Below, in pieces: positions 47,671-60,929 of a stretch of DNA of 64,000 nt (within the stretch, counting starts at the first letter, position 1; each line of letters begins with the position of its first letter). The notes below the pieces were generated by a model. That model saw only the letters and a list, made by a program, of their open reading frames with translations. It did no database searches and was not told where the DNA came from. Origin of the DNA: Riptortus pedestris (taxonomy: Eukaryota; Arthropoda; Insecta; Hemiptera; Alydidae); NCBI GenBank assembly GCA_019009955.1, contig CM032231.1:109463501-109527500 (forward strand), written 5' to 3'. Both the position numbers and the translations under genes were made by a program.

Positions 47671-48040
47671 AACGAAAAAAAAATCTTCTGGCAGTTGCCA
47701 CGTGAGCAAACCAATTTTCGCACATGCCGGAATATATTAGAGATATCTCGCATTCTGATCTCGGTTACTTCCTTCTTCAGAACACTCCGTCACGTACATT
47801 TATCCAAATATCGATTGTTCGTCTGGAATTAGTCGGCTTCTGCAGACTCTAGCCCACCAACTCTTCTGCTATCGATTGGAATAAATCATCGATACGCCCT
47901 TTACAGGCTAAACCATTTTGACCGATTCTTTCTAAAAATGACTTTGCCAATGAACAGGTGTTTCCAACGATCAGACGTTGTGTTTAATCTAAGTAGATTT
48001 TCCACGTATAGTATTAACTGCTGATCTGAAGCCATCTAAT
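47671..48040. other. No recognisable feature
   Basis: Short unique-looking stretch between two H elements. Confidence 0.4.
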
Positions 48041-48044
48041 CGCT

Positions 48045-48176
48045 ATTAACAGATTTCTCTTAAGGGAAATCAGCTGTTGAGGTCGTACTCATAACTCAAT
48101 TTTCGAAATTTTTCTTCAAATGTCTATCGATCCTACCTAATGGATGACGAAAATCCGTCCGTTCAAACGTTCAAAA

Positions 48177-48243
<67 letters not shown>

Positions 48244-48721
48244 ATAATAATTAACTGCTGATTTCGGAATTTTGAAAATTCGATAAATCTCCGTTACTAT
48301 CACGTCGGACCGAAAATGTGTATAGAATCATTCTTATTGCAAATTACATTTACCATACATATTGTTATATACATTTATTCTCTATCTTGAAGATTAACCG
48401 AGATATTTGCATTTTTCAGTGTCATCAGTAAACCTCCACTTCTACTCATGTTACATAAGCAAAACTCTGTTATATAATTAACCATATTATTCGAAGCGTC
48501 TATACCAAATATTGTTTTCCAGAGACCTTTATTACACGAGATAGTTGCAGACCTGTTTGTTTACATTTGAGACGCTTCCCGCCGGGAGGGGAAAGATTTC
48601 TTATTACCATTTGTATTTATTCACTTAATATTCACGGTTGGTTTGTTAGCAGTATGTAGGTTTATCTATTATTAAACTTCGAAATCTGCCTAGTTTACGC
48701 AGCGCCTGCGTGACGGACTTT
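48045..48721 (-). mobile_element. Family H element, long form with deletion
   Basis: ATTAACAGATTTCTCTTAAG to GTTTACGCAGCGCCTGCGTG. AT core at 48179-48243. The sequence between the core and the ATATCTCCGTTA-like body is deleted. A 3' fragment (GGAAAATCTGCTAATA) follows at 48722-48775. Confidence 0.85.
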
Positions 48722-48775
48722 TCTTAACTAACAACCTCAATTCCTAACTTCTCTAAAGGAAAATCTGCTAATACA

Positions 48776-48855
48776 CTATAACCAGCCGGTGAATTAGGAG
48801 GTTAAGTGATCTGTTTGATATATTCTCTTCCGTACTGTGTTGTCACTGTAGCCCT

Positions 48856-48895
<40 letters not shown>

Positions 48896-50600
48896 AACGC
48901 CCAACACGTGTTAGTCGTTACTTGTTACACTATTAGTTCGATACACATGGTAGAAATTTAATTATACACGTATTGAGTGGTTGAAATTTGATCAATTCCA
49001 AAGCGGAGTTCACACGTGCTCACCTCTCGACTCGAGATAATTTTCAGGCGTTGTGAAATGACTAATTTATCAGTATATTACTAGGCTTTTAGGCTTTCCA
49101 TTTATTAATAGTAGTCATTGTTATATATAATCATACGATTTTCTGAAATATATAAACAAAATTACACTCAGTCTGTACGTTGGTTTAAACGTGGTCAGTT
49201 ATCAATACTAGGAATTCATATTGTCTTGATAAAGGGCCTGTTATCAACTTAATTGTACATAGCTATCACTTGTATCAATTACCTCGATCGTGTATCCATA
49301 TCCAGTTGTTGTCCGTGATTTATTTTTTAATTGGCTTCAGCACGATAGTCGTTGGAATAATAAAAAATCGGATGTGAAATTATTTCATTTGAATATCGAC
49401 TACGACATATCTTTTCAAATGCATTAGATCGAAAAATGTCATAGAACTAAAATTATTAGGTCTTTTATATATAAAAAAAACGCTTCTATTCAAACTTTTT
49501 TTATCCCTAATAGGTATGTAGAAATTTGCAATTTTTTTTACAGTTCCCTTAAAAACCACATTACCCCTATAAATAAGTCCCTAAATATGAAATTTCAAGA
49601 TTTTAAGGCTGGTCGTTTTTGAGATATACGAATTGCCTACATACTTCTCGCCGAAACTAGTCAAAATATGTACAGGGAAGGTCAGAACGTTAATAAAGTC
49701 TGTTGAAATCTGTAAGCTGGGGGGGGGGGGGGGTAAAGAAGTCGTTACATAGAGGCGGCTTAATCTATACAGTTCTCCCACGCGATGGAATAATTTTTAT
49801 TTAATATTATATTGAGTTCCGAAACTCTGGCGCCTCAACTTAAAGGCGGGGAAAACAGCTAACAAAATAGCTTAAAACGGAACAAACAAAAGAATAAAGA
49901 AAGAACAAAATTAAGGAAACAAAAAACGGAAAACATCAGAAGAATAATGAAACACAAACACAACTAAATAAGTGGGTTAAAATAAAATTAAAAGAGAATT
50001 GGTGGATAACCTCAATAATAGCTATTCAACAAAAATCCGACACACTCACTCTTTTACTGTAAAATTTGTAATTAAATATTCTCAACTGCCCAATAGTTTA
50101 TAAGTAAGTCAAAATAGTGGCAATGTGGGCTTCCTGAGTCAGTTGTTAGTTCACATTAAGGTAAGTTCTTCATCTGAATTCTGTTAGTAAATGTTTACTG
50201 TTAGTCCAATGTGGCAATAAATACAGATAGGTTTGTCTGTATATGATGGAATGATATATATTTATTTTACAACGGAGCTCCATGGGATAAAACTCAATAG
50301 AAAGGCTAACATATGACAAATTCAGAAATCTTAAATTCAATCGCTTCAACAGATATTTTTTTATTTTCTCCTTTACCTATATAGAATTTGAGCTGGACGT
50401 TTTGTGATATAGTTGCTTGACAACGTTGATTAGGTCATCCCATGTTGTATCCAGTTGTTATCCCTCAATAAAAAACAACAAGGAAGTCTTGAACCTGAAC
50501 ATAAGTTATTTATTGCTGTAGTTGGTTTAATTGAAAATTTCACATGAAGAAATGGGGGTTAACTAAAAACAATAAAATACAAATAAAATGTTAAATGTTA
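48776..50600. other. No recognisable feature apart from simple repeats
   Basis: A (CG/CA)n run lies at 48858-48896 and a poly-G run at 49719-49732. The rest is AT-rich with no family I recognise. Confidence 0.4.
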
Positions 50601-50608
50601 TTTGTTTA

Positions 50609-50795
50609 CCCCCACTTTATGCTACAAAGGCTAATGGGCTATCTAAAGTTTACCATCCTTTTCTAGAGCGATACTCTGGATTTTATTTGAAGAGTTCGTC
50701 ACTAAATAAATTCCTATTGTCCATACGGGAATCGAAACCGATTCTAGAACTAGGTTTATCAAATGTAATAAGAGGAACCTGACCTCAGTCCAGGT
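50609..50795 (-). mobile_element. tRNA-derived SINE
   Basis: Reverse copy: TTACCATCCTTTTCTAGAGC, TCGTCACTAAATAAATTCCT, GGGAATCGAAACC (B-box complement) and AACTAGGTTTATCA. More diverged than the 18287 copy. Confidence 0.75.
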
Positions 50796-50852
50796 GCACA
50801 TGCAGTATCTTGATCTAAGCAGGTTTGTGTGATTGCATTTATTCACTGAGTC

Positions 50853-51475
50853 AATATTAGAGTTACTAAAGCTAAGCTTGAAGCCCTGGAACTTGCTATA
50901 GGCAACATACCTGAAACTATGGATACGGACATCATAATTTATCACGGACATCATAAACAAAAGAATAACTATGCACTGGTGACCCGGGCATACAAACATT
51001 AGACAAAGCGCACAAGTAGGTGAAATCGTCAAATCAGCTGCTCAAAAAAGAACTCACGACGGCGCGTAATGTACACATCAAGATATTCAAGCCCAAGTAA
51101 AACATATGATACTCAATTCATGACAGAAATCATGGTTTGCCTGAACTGACAACAAACTTCGAGAACTGAAATATATACTTGGTGAATGGCCTTCCTCAAA
51201 AAGGCTAATTAGAAGAGAAGAAATAGTTTTAACGAGGTTAAGAATTGGCCATTCACCATTGACTCAAACTTAATTACTTACTTGAGAAGACGAACTCTAC
51301 CGCTCTCTACTGTAACTGTAGACTCACAATAAACCATATATGTACTTAGTAACTGACTGCTATTTAAGGACTCACATACGGGACCTGCCATTCACTTTGA
51401 CCGAATTACTGCATGACCGTTGCCAGAATATAGACCGCATATTACACTACATGAAACTTAACAACATTTTCAAAA
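50853..51475 (+). pseudogene. Non-LTR retrotransposon RNase H and tail remnant
   Basis: Forward reading: KLEALELAIGNIPETMD (RNase H helix with the catalytic Glu), then after frame changes RREEIVLTRLRIGHSPLTQT, and CNCRLTINHIVL with the Cys/His tail spacing. The pattern LTRLRIGHxxLT...C.C...LTxxHIL is characteristic of I/R1/Jockey-like ORF2 C-termini. Several shifts and stops are present. Confidence 0.85.
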
Positions 51476-51479
51476 AATT

Positions 51480-51979
51480 ATAATGTAGGACAATAATGAA
51501 AATATTTGCATAAATGAGGGTACTTACATAAATTTAATAATAAGATTATAGAAATTTAATTGATTCGTCGCTAAATCGCCGCAGTTGCGATTATTGCAAG
51601 AATAAATAAAAAAATATTAGAGTTACAGAAAAAAATGCATAACTTTTGTAGCAAATTAAATTTATAAAAAGACTGGTTATATGAAATTCTTCGATTTGAC
51701 GAATAATGACTGAGATATTTAGAATCCCCACCCCACCTCCTAGCCTGAATTTAGCAAATAAAGAACTTTATCTTGACTTTAATGTGAAACATTTAAATAT
51801 CGAGTTTATTCGTAAACGAACAAAAGTGAACATTTTTGAGAGATAACGGACAAGTATAGAAGTATTTATATAAATAGATCGATGGAAGATACTGATTTTT
51901 AGTTTCACATTAGATAAACGTTGAAATATCGAGTGGGGCACCGATCAATCACAAATTGCGATCGCTAGAACGTTGAGAG

Positions 51980-52037
<58 letters not shown>

Positions 52038-52151
52038 TTTTTTTAACGTACCTCATTTTCGTCATTTCCTGGGCAGGATCGATGGACATTTTGAGAAATG
52101 TTTCCTAAATCGCGTCACGAGTACGACCGCCCTAAGGGAAATCTGCTAAAA
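51480..52151 (+). mobile_element. Family H element, diverged, body duplicated
   Basis: The body (ATATCGAGTTTATTCG at about 51797, and again ATATCGAGTGGGGCACCG at about 51926), AT core at 51984-52034, and 3' block end AAGGGAAATCTGCTAAAA. The 5' end is not recognisable. Confidence 0.75.
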
Positions 52152-52670
52152 ATAAATACATTTAGCGTGACTCCGATAAGCTAAGATCGTAACTACTTGG
52201 TGTCCGTACCTTTATTGAGATTGAGGCAGTCATAGCTTATCGTGGATATCTACTACCAACTTGCTCGTACCGATTTATAACAAAACGTTCGTACTTAACA
52301 AAATTCATGTTCCTTTCATTCTTGTAAAGCACTGATGGGCAAAGAAATAAGTAAGAAGGCGAAATATTCTCATTGTGTCTGTTTGACTAACGGAGAAAGG
52401 GAACAATAAAGAATAAATTTCCTCAGATGGCGTAATTGGATGAAGTGGATGGAAGGAAAATGAAACAGAATTGGCCAACAGCATACGAGTACCTTTCCTT
52501 TGAGTCAACCGGATGTAATAAGTTTATTTTGTCATTTAGCAGTTCTTTTACCTCTATTATTTTCCCGGTTTCCGCTTCCGTTATTTTGTAAAAAATGTGA
52601 GGAACTCAAACTTTTGGCTATAAATCCATACTAGGAGTTTATGGAAAGATACAACTACTACGATTTTACT
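52152..52670. other. No recognisable feature
   Basis: A 67-codon reverse frame (52305-52508) carries no known motif. Confidence 0.4.
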
Positions 52671-52673
52671 GAA

Positions 52674-53640
52674 ATCAGTCACGCTAGGCTGCCTAAGTTA
52701 AGCAGGTTTTCCAAATGTTGAAATGAGACCTTGACGACGTTATCTCGAATTCTGTTCTCCGTTTACCCGATATAAGAAGTCTATCTAAAGACTACTTGAA
52801 ATTTAAGTTGGGTATGAGATGATGCTTAGTTAGCCCGTTGCTTGAGGTTAAATTCGCATTAGAAGGAGTATAGGATAACCGAAAAAAATAAGAAAACAAT
52901 ACAAATTGCTCGTACTATTAGAGTTAGTAAAAAAGTTGTAGAACAAGTGTTGCATTACATTCCTTTGCTAATAAATTTGGTTATACAACATTTTCCGATC
53001 ATAATAAATCATGATAATTTTACTCCTCATTTTAACCTAGACTTTCTTACCATTGCTTGAAACATAGAAATGGTATTGATCAATTAAAAATTGACGACCT
53101 TCGAACGTGAAATACTAACTGATGACGCTACACCCCGGACATTCACCTATATATCTCAGGGAATAAGACGTCAAAAGATATATTGGTTTAATGTTAATAT
53201 CAGTTGAGTGGAGGTGGAGGTTTACTGAAGGCTAAATACTAAAAAAAAATGTTTATATATTGTTCAGTTATTAAGTAGTGTAGCTCCCTCGAATCTGTGG
53301 CGAAAGGCTTACAAAAAAAGACAATTACTGGTAATCTTTGGGTTATAAAAAAATTATGTAGAATAACAATTTCAGAATATTACGTTTGTACAAGATTATT
53401 TATATAATATTTTTTGGCCGCACTCTCAATACCGTACTTACCTCTATCCGATTTTAGCTATTAGTGAACTTGATGTTTAAGATCTACATTAAACGGTATA
53501 GTTTCGATCAAGTAAAAATTACAACCGGAGAACGGTTACATAATATTGAACGCGACTCGTCATCTTCACATCGGTATTTGCAGAAAAGAACATCATTAGT
53601 ACAACATCAATAGCTGATTTTCCTTAATGGTGATAGGCTG
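52674..53640 (+). mobile_element. Family H element, strongly diverged
   Basis: A 5' end AGTCACGCTAGGCTGCCTAA, then GGAGGTTTACTGAAGGCTAA, AGCTATTAGTGAACTTGATG, and a decayed 3' block (TCAATAGCTGATTTTCCTTA). No AT core. Confidence 0.55.
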
Positions 53641-55292
53641 ACAGAAAAGACAGCCATATATCTCAATTACGATAGAGGCGGCCCATCTCCTTCTTTAGAC
53701 GGTCGCTGCTTCAGGGTGGGCTTTAGGTTGGAGTTCTACGGAGTAAAACCTTGAATCTTCTCTAGAACCTTCAACCGAATCAAGGAAAGTGAAAGTGCTT
53801 TTTAATTGTAATGGGCTTGAGGTCGCGATTTCAAGTAAATTGAACATCTTGTCACATCCTCCGTGTCAATCACACCGTCTAGTGCAAATCCTACTGTGGA
53901 ACAAGCTTCTGGACATAAACTGGGTATTAAACGCCTACGAGTACTAAACATCTAGGAGCTTCTTGAGTTTTAAATTATGTTTGGACATTTTAAGTATAAA
54001 CGCATTTGCACACACTAAGTATTAAACTTCTTAGACCTTCCTATATATTAACGTCACGGAATTTCCTGAGTATTCATCGTCTTGGCATTCCTTATGCGCT
54101 AAATATCTAGAATCGTCCTGAGTGTTAAATTATCTTGACACAATCTAAGCATTGTAGTTGAAGATAGTTTTGGAACTTCCTGAGTTCTAAATATCTAGAT
54201 AGGTCCTGAGTTTCATATTGCCTTGGTACATTCTTGTTAACAAAAAGGAGTTGCCACTTTCTGAGTATTAAACGTCTTGGCACTTCCAGCGTAATAATGT
54301 CTTGGTACTTCCTGAGTATTAAACTTCCTGGCGCTTGCTAAGTATAAAACTTTTGCCTCTCCCTGAGTACTAAATGTTTTGGCACTTCAAGACTTCTAAA
54401 TGTCTAAATTGTCTGCGTGTTAAATTATCTTGGCACATCTTTATTATTAAACTTCTTGGCAAATCCTCTGTATTCGACAATCTTGGAATCCTTTTCGTTA
54501 AACATGTAGTCATATCCTGTCTATTACACGACATCATACCACATCCTGTGTATAATACATCGTGGGTCATTCTCAGTATTAAACGTTTTTGCATATTCTA
54601 AGTATTAAACTTAATGGCACCTCCAGCGTAATAAAGTGTTGGCACTCCCTAAGCGCTAAATATCTACAATTTTCCTGAGTGTTGAATTGGCACATCCTAT
54701 GTATTAATCTTTTCCCACTCCCTGAGTACTGAATGTCTTGGCACTAAATATCTAGAAACTTCCTGCGTGCTAAATTATTTTGGCTCATCTTAATTATTAA
54801 ACTTGCTGGCAAGTCCTGTCTATTAAATGACATACCATATCCTGTGTATAAGACATCATGGGTCATTCTCAGTATTAAACGTCTTTGCACATCCTAAGTA
54901 TTAAACTTCTTAAAACTCCCTGCATAACAACGTATTGGCACTTTCAGAGTATGTCCCAACGCCTTGGGGCATCCTTTGTGTTAAACATTTTGTCATGTGC
55001 AGTCTATTAAATGATTTACCACATCCTGTGTATTAACACATCATTGGAGACATTCTCAGTATTAAACGGTTTGAGTGTTAAATTATCTTGGCACATTTGA
55101 AGTATTGAACGTCTTTGCACGTCCTAAGTATTAAGGTTCTTGCCACTTCCTGAGTCCTAAAAATCTTGGAATATTCTATGTATAAAATGTCTAGGCACTT
55201 CATGAGTTCTAAACATCCTGGGGCCTTCCTGAGTGTTAAACGTCTTAGCACGTCCACTATATTATATGATCATAGAGCATCCTGAGTATTAA

Positions 55293-56337
55293 CCCTCCGT
55301 CGGCGCGTGATCTCTCAGATACACAGTTTCTAGAAAAATATTTGCCACACCTCCTAACAGAGAGTGATGGTGTAGTGCTTCGAGTTATGTGCTTTATAGG
55401 ACTCCCCCTCAAGGTATGTTGTGTCACTGTGTTTTACGGAGTCGTGTGTTTCACCTGTCACTCAGTTTTATCTCCTAGATACCACGCGCCCGATCTCGTC
55501 AGTTTTTTTGAAATCTGTATTTCATAAATATGTACATCAATTAAGTTTCTCTTTATTAAATGGAATCATATAAACCTATTATTCTATTATTTTGCTCAAA
55601 CATGAGCTTTCAGAAGAACTTGTACAAGGATATATTGCACGACGCAGCAATAGTTGACGTTTACCAACCGAACTAAGGACGAAACTTGAAGACTACAGAG
55701 ACTCATAAGAGTACACTAGCTCATTGGAACATACATTGAACTCAAGTACAGAACAGCATAAAAAAAAGTCCCTTCCACTACAACGAACAAAAGAAAATTA
55801 TGTGAACCAAGTAAAACTGAAAATAAATGTAGGTGTACTAATTACTGTTGCGAGATTTGCAAAAACAAAATTGGTTAACAACATAGTTCCGTACTTTGTC
55901 CTAATTGTAATACAGCTTTGCAAATAAATAACAATTAAACTGGTATTTTTAAAATTTTTTGATGATTTTCATTAAGTTTTATCTAAAAGTGATTTCGTGC
56001 TACTTATTTTTGATTGAAGTTATATTTAGATATTTTTTTATATTGTTCACAAACTGAAATGAAATATGTATAATTAAGGCATGTGCATTTAAACAATTCC
56101 TTTTGATATTTGTGTTTTTAATTCTATTTTAAAAAGTATTATATAATACTCGACAATTTTAAAAATTATTTACTTCTTTCAAACAAATACTTCCTCTGTT
56201 ATGGTTTCTAATCACACACGGAACATTTTAGTGCAAAATATATATTAAAAAACTGTATTTCCGTAAAAACGGTTGAGGATGATCTGTGAGATACACGCGC
56301 CCGATGGCGGAATACTCTTGACGCGCCCGACCGAGGG
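55293..56337 (+). mobile_element. Second piggyBac element (1045 bp) in a minisatellite unit
   Basis: TTAA at 55289-55292 and 56338-56341. The termini are CCCTCCGTCGGCGCG and the inverted CCCTCGGTCGGGCGCG. Subterminal GAGATACACGCGCCCGAT and its partner CTCTCAGATACAC are arranged near both ends. The left flank CCTGAGTATTAA is a standard unit of the surrounding minisatellite. The terminal sequence differs from the element at 22205, so it is a different piggyBac family. Confidence 0.92.
55595..55927 (+). pseudogene. piggyBac transposase C-terminal remnant
   Basis: Pieces of the C-terminal region in two frames: LSEELVQGYIARRS and RLPTELRTKLE, then NKRKLCEPSKTENKCRC, NYCCEICKNKIG and VLCPNCNTAL, a cysteine-rich segment in the position of the C-terminal zinc-binding domain of piggyBac transposases. 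The catalytic domain is absent. Assignment rests on position between piggyBac termini plus the Cys pattern. Confidence 0.65.
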
Positions 56338-56994
56338 TTAAATATTTTGGGACATACTTTGCAATACACATATTGCCACATCTTGGACCATGCTCAGTAT
56401 TCAAAGATTTGAGTGTTAAATGTTTTCGCACATTTTGAGATATAACCTTTTTGTAAAGCCCAAGTTTTAAGCTTCTTGCTACTTTAGAGTCCTAAACGCC
56501 CTGGCTCTTTCTGAGTATTAAATGTTTTGGCCCGTCCTCTGTATTTAAGAACCTTGGTATATCCTGAGTAATAAACATTTTGGGATTTCCTTTGTATTAA
56601 ACATATTGTCATATCCTGACTTTTAAATTTCATGCCACAGCCTGCTTATGACACATTATGGATCATGCTTAGCATTAAACGTTTTGGGTGTTAAATATCT
56701 TCGCAGACCTTGGGATTCAACTTTTTTGAACTTGCTATTTATTAAACTTCTTGACACTTCCTGAGTCCTAAACGTCTTGACACATCCTAGTTATAAAACG
56801 ACCTGGCACTTCATGAGTACTAAACGTCTTGGCCCTTCCTTACTGTCAAATGTCTTGGCACGTCCTCCGTATTCAACCATCTTGGAACATCCTGAGTGTT
56901 AATGATCTTGGTACTGACTACCTATTTGGAAGAGGCACGTGCATATACGCACTTTGGTGTCGTTGTAATTTAAGATTTTACTTTGCATACCGTA

Positions 56995-57230
56995 CTCGAT
57001 ATTTCACTGATTTATTCAACACTAAAAGTCATAATAGTTAATGGTTGAAACCGAACCAGGAATGGGTAGTAGTTAGGTGGGGAATTCAGTTCGGAAATTC
57101 ATATCATTTTAGTTATTATGAGCAGGAGGAACTATTGATGCTCTAAAATTTCCTCAACTCTTGCTTTCTTGTTTACAGCCTTCAGTAAACACTTCTACTC
57201 AGATTTTAGAATTTGAGAAAGAGATCAGTA
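56995..57230 (-). mobile_element. Family H fragment, diverged
   Basis: ACTCGATATTTCACTG, AATGGTTGAAACCGAACCAG and CAGCCTTCAGTAAACAC follow the reverse order of the H body. Core and ends are missing. Confidence 0.5.
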
Positions 57231-57640
57231 CTGCGTCATACCTACACGAACTACAGGGAATATGTGTTTATACGAGCGTTTCCAAATTCTTTTTTTTAGA
57301 TGGAATAACGATAAATGTTCTGTTCCATTGTATCGTTGGGTGTTATTTGTTCCAATCGATGGCAGAAGAGATGAGGACAAGAGCCTGCTGTAGCAGACTA
57401 ATTCCAGAGGAAGAATCGATATTCGAACCCCTGTAGCAGCCACCCTCCAAATCCCTCCTTGGTCCAAAACTCTGCTACATCCTCACCATTAACTTCAATG
57501 TATTAATGTATCTTCGGCCGGCCGTTTTCAAAGGATAAATATTATTCTGGTTAAGTGATTTTAATCCAAATCAGTAGTCAGGTATTAATTTACTAAGTAA
57601 TTACCACGTAAAAAGTTTAAGGACCATGAATACGTACGAA

Positions 57641-58225
57641 GTCCGTATCGCAGGGGCTGCATTAACTAAGCAGATTTCCCACTTCCTGGCATAACACACT
57701 TGTGGGTCTTATCTCATATTCTCTGATTATATGTAAAAAATCGAGAAGGGCGAGGGGTTTTCGGAAGGCAGAAGACAAGAAAGCACGAATAACACGCTCA
57801 CAACTTGACCTACGACCAAATGCATAGAATAACAATTGTAGAACATCAACAGTTTAACAAAATTGGTTCTTTAACATTCTGACTTGTAATATCGAAGATA
57901 TTTGGAATTTTCATATCCCCCTCTAAACACCACCATTCCCAATACAATTTCAGCCACTAACAAATATGACCTTTAGTCTTGACTGGAATATTAATTAAAT
58001 ATCGAGTATAGTATAAATCAAATAAGTATTTCCAAGTAAAGTACGAAAAATATTAAATGAAGACATCACATAACGTATTTGCATGTATCTCACAAAGTAA
58101 AAGTTCAATGAAACCATATTTGGTATTTAACATTGGAATGGAGCAGTTTGATGTTCTAGCTTATTTTAACAATGACAGTAGAAGTAGGAGGTTATTGATA
58201 TATGAAATTATCAGTTTAGTATATA
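57641..58225 (+). mobile_element. Family H 5' half, third subtype
   Basis: AGTCCGTATCGCAGGGGCTG, AAGCAGATTTCCCACTTCC, then body pieces (TTTCAGCCACTAAC, TAAATATCGAGTATAG) and long-form interior. The AT core and 3' end are absent. Confidence 0.7.
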
Positions 58226-58353
58226 TATATTAAACTTTTAATGTTCAAACTGTTGTCATTTTTTTAGCAAATATCATTCGAATATTTGAAGGAATTTTGG
58301 CTTAATTTCGTCAAGTGAGAAACCTCTATAGCTCGTTTTTCACCAGAAACACG

Positions 58354-58429
<76 letters not shown>

Positions 58430-58518
58430 CCTCTCCCTCTCCCTCTCCCTCCCCCTCTCCCTCTCCCTCTCCCTCTCCCTCTCTCCCTCTCTCTCTCTCC
58501 TCTCTCTCTCCCCTCTCT

Positions 58519-58614
<96 letters not shown>

Positions 58615-58690
58615 TTCCTCCATCTCTCTCCCTCCCTCCTCCCCCCACACACACACACACTCACACACACTCACTCGCATTCTCTCTCGC
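58354..58690. repeat. Large (TC)n / (TCCC)n / (CA)n simple-repeat tract
   Basis: About 260 bp of CT-rich repeat with CCTCTC interruptions, then CACACA and CTCACTCG. It produces long artificial open frames of Leu-Ser or Arg-Glu, which are not genes. Confidence 0.97.
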
Positions 58691-58986
58691 ACACACATAC
58701 ATATAAATAAGGATGGGGTGCTGAATCGAATGACTTGAGCCAATATATTATGAAATCAATATGAACGTAGTGAAAGTGCCATTGTTAACAATTTCGCCTT
58801 TCACTGCCAAATACCTTACCAAAGAGGACACTCTTTATTTGGTAATCCAAATGCACTACTTTACTCCTGTTTAAAATACCAACATATTTATGTCCCATAT
58901 ATTTTCTCCATAAGCGTCTGATTTGGGAGCTCTTTGGGCTGGAATGTCGAATGTTTATAACTTCTAAATCGGTAAGCTCCAAATAT

Positions 58987-59800
58987 AAAAACGCCCGTCA
59001 CACAGGGGCTGCGTAAACTAAGCAAATTTCCCACGTTCTGGCATAGCATTCTTGTGATCTCATCTCATCCATCACATACTCTCTATTTCTATGTAAAAAA
59101 ATAGCGAGTGGAAGGAATGTGGCAAGGGTGGGTTTACCGAGGTCTGAAAACAAGAACTTGCGAATAACTGGATTAGTATTAGAGTTACAAAAAATTTATT
59201 GAAATACAATTTTAGACCCACAATAGTTTAACAAGTTTGGGTCTATAACATTTTAGGATCCGCCTCATAATAACGGACATATTTGGAATATTATACTCTC
59301 CCCCCTTCTAAGCCCCCACTATTACAAATCTCATTTCAGTCAATAACAAATATGATCTTAAGTGTTGACAGAAAAGGCTAATATCGAGTATGGTATAGAT
59401 CCTTTAACATTTTCGAGTTAGAACGTGAAATATAACGTACAATAGATGACGACATCAAACAGCGAATTTGCATGTATCTCTAAAAATAAAAGTTTCTTGA
59501 AAACAATATTTCTTATATTACCTTTGAATAAAGTGGTTCTAGATATAACAGCTTATTATTAATATTACTGAGGAGGAGTGGGGGTTTACTTAAGATTGAA
59601 AACTAAAAATTGTAAATTTCTCGGTTAATATTCACGATAAAAAAAATATGTATATAAGAACATTTATAGTTAATTTAATTTGCAATATTATTGGTTATGT
59701 CCATTTTCTATCCGACTTATAATAAATAACACACTAACCTAAATTTTCCCCAATTTGTAGCAATATCTCGGTTATTATGAATTTTCGATTTCTACTCTCT
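58987..59800 (+). mobile_element. Family H element, third subtype, 3' truncated
   Basis: CGCCCGTCACACAGGGGCTG, CAAATTTCCCACGTTCTGG, then two successive body-like segments (around 59250-59420 and 59560-59800). No AT core or 3' palindrome. Confidence 0.7.
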
Positions 59801-59819
59801 ACCCCCCCCCCTTACCCAA

Positions 59820-60178
59820 TTCAATCTTTAAAATACTTCATCTGGCAATTTCAACTGATCTGACCAGTCAATGAAGGGCCAAGGCCTGCCAACGGCTTTA
59901 TTTAAGGGCAGGGGTTCAACTATAGCTATTTACGGCTTGCCTTGTATTCTTACTAATTGTCAAAGATGTTACTTCTTTATTGTACCACCTATTAATTCCG
60001 CCGCTATGCTGAGTGGGCAACTGCAGTGGCAGATAGAATTTCAGCCTCAAAGCCTGCAGAGTTAATTAACATTGGCTTGAATCCTCCAGCCCAGCCCTTA
60101 ATCCTGGACCACTCCCTTTGAAAAGTATGTCTGTAAAGTATATATATGATTGAATATATGAATTTTACAGTCATACGC

Positions 60179-60180
<2 letters not shown>
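59820..60180. other. No recognisable feature
   Basis: Relatively GC-balanced stretch with words such as AGGGCCAAGGCCTGCC. No family or coding pattern can be supported. Confidence 0.35.
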
Positions 60181-60181
<1 letters not shown>

Positions 60182-60237
<56 letters not shown>

Positions 60238-60925
60238 TTGTCTGTTACCGCTCTAGCTGTCGAAATTATGCTTTATCGTTACCAAACTCGATATTTAATC
60301 GTTTTATGTAAAAAGAAAGATCAAGTTCGTCAATGGCTGAAATGGGACCAGTGGGGGGAGGAGGTTAGAGGGGGATTTTCGAAAATTCAAAATATCCCCG
60401 TTACTATACGTCGGAATCCTATTGCAAATTAAATGATCTATAAATATTCGTATATACATTTATTCTCCTTCTTGAATATTGTTCAAGATTTTGGTATTTT
60501 TCAGTTTTTAGCCTTCAACAAACCCCTCCCCCCCTCCTAGTCATGTCAAATTAAGAATAGGCTGTTATATTTTGAAGTACATTATTTGAAGCATAAATAC
60601 CAAATATTGTTTTCATAGAGGGGAGGATTTTCGAAAGTTCGAAATATTTCCATTACTATACATCGGATTGAAAAATTGTATAGAATCAATCTTATTGCAA
60701 ATTAAATTTACTATAAATATTGTTCTATACATTTATTGGCTATCTTGAATATTAACCGAGGTATTTGCATTTTATTAAATCTGGGCGGATAACGGATGAG
60801 AGTAACTTTCCCGCCAAAACCTAGGTCGGCCGTTTCCTTCCTTACCTGTTCGGCTCTCGTGAAATTTCTCTATTGTAACACTTCACGTGGGAAATCTGTT
60901 TAGTTTACGCAGCCGCTGCGTGACG

Positions 60926-60929
<4 letters not shown>
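60182..60929 (-). mobile_element. Family H element, 3' block replaced by (CA)n
   Basis: (CA)n(TA)n at 60182-60238, then TTTGTCTGTTACCGCTCTAG, body, a second partial body from 60618 (GAGGGGAGGATTTTCGAAAG), and the 5' end TTTACGCAGCCGCTGCGTGA, which keeps a fully paired stem with a changed loop. (TA)n at 60930-60979 follows. Confidence 0.85.

Larger units (their letters stand above)
53930..56940. repeat. ~26-bp minisatellite, interrupted by piggyBac
   Basis: Dozens of variants of CTTCCTGAGTATTAAACGTC plus TTGGCA. A higher-order segment with TCATTCTCAGTATTAAACG recurs at about 54569, 54861, 55043 and 56385. Each unit contains TTAA, the piggyBac target. Not in a constant reading frame, so not a repeat protein. 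Confidence 0.9.

Noticed and set aside
53930..56940. CRISPR-like array of regularly spaced repeats
   Set aside because: Eukaryotic context, units directly adjacent and variable with no unique spacers, no cas genes. It is a minisatellite.
58264..58743. Long open frames (up to 159 codons) of Arg-Glu or Leu-Ser repeats
   Set aside because: They are translations of the (TC)n simple-repeat tract in several frames at once, with no other coding evidence.
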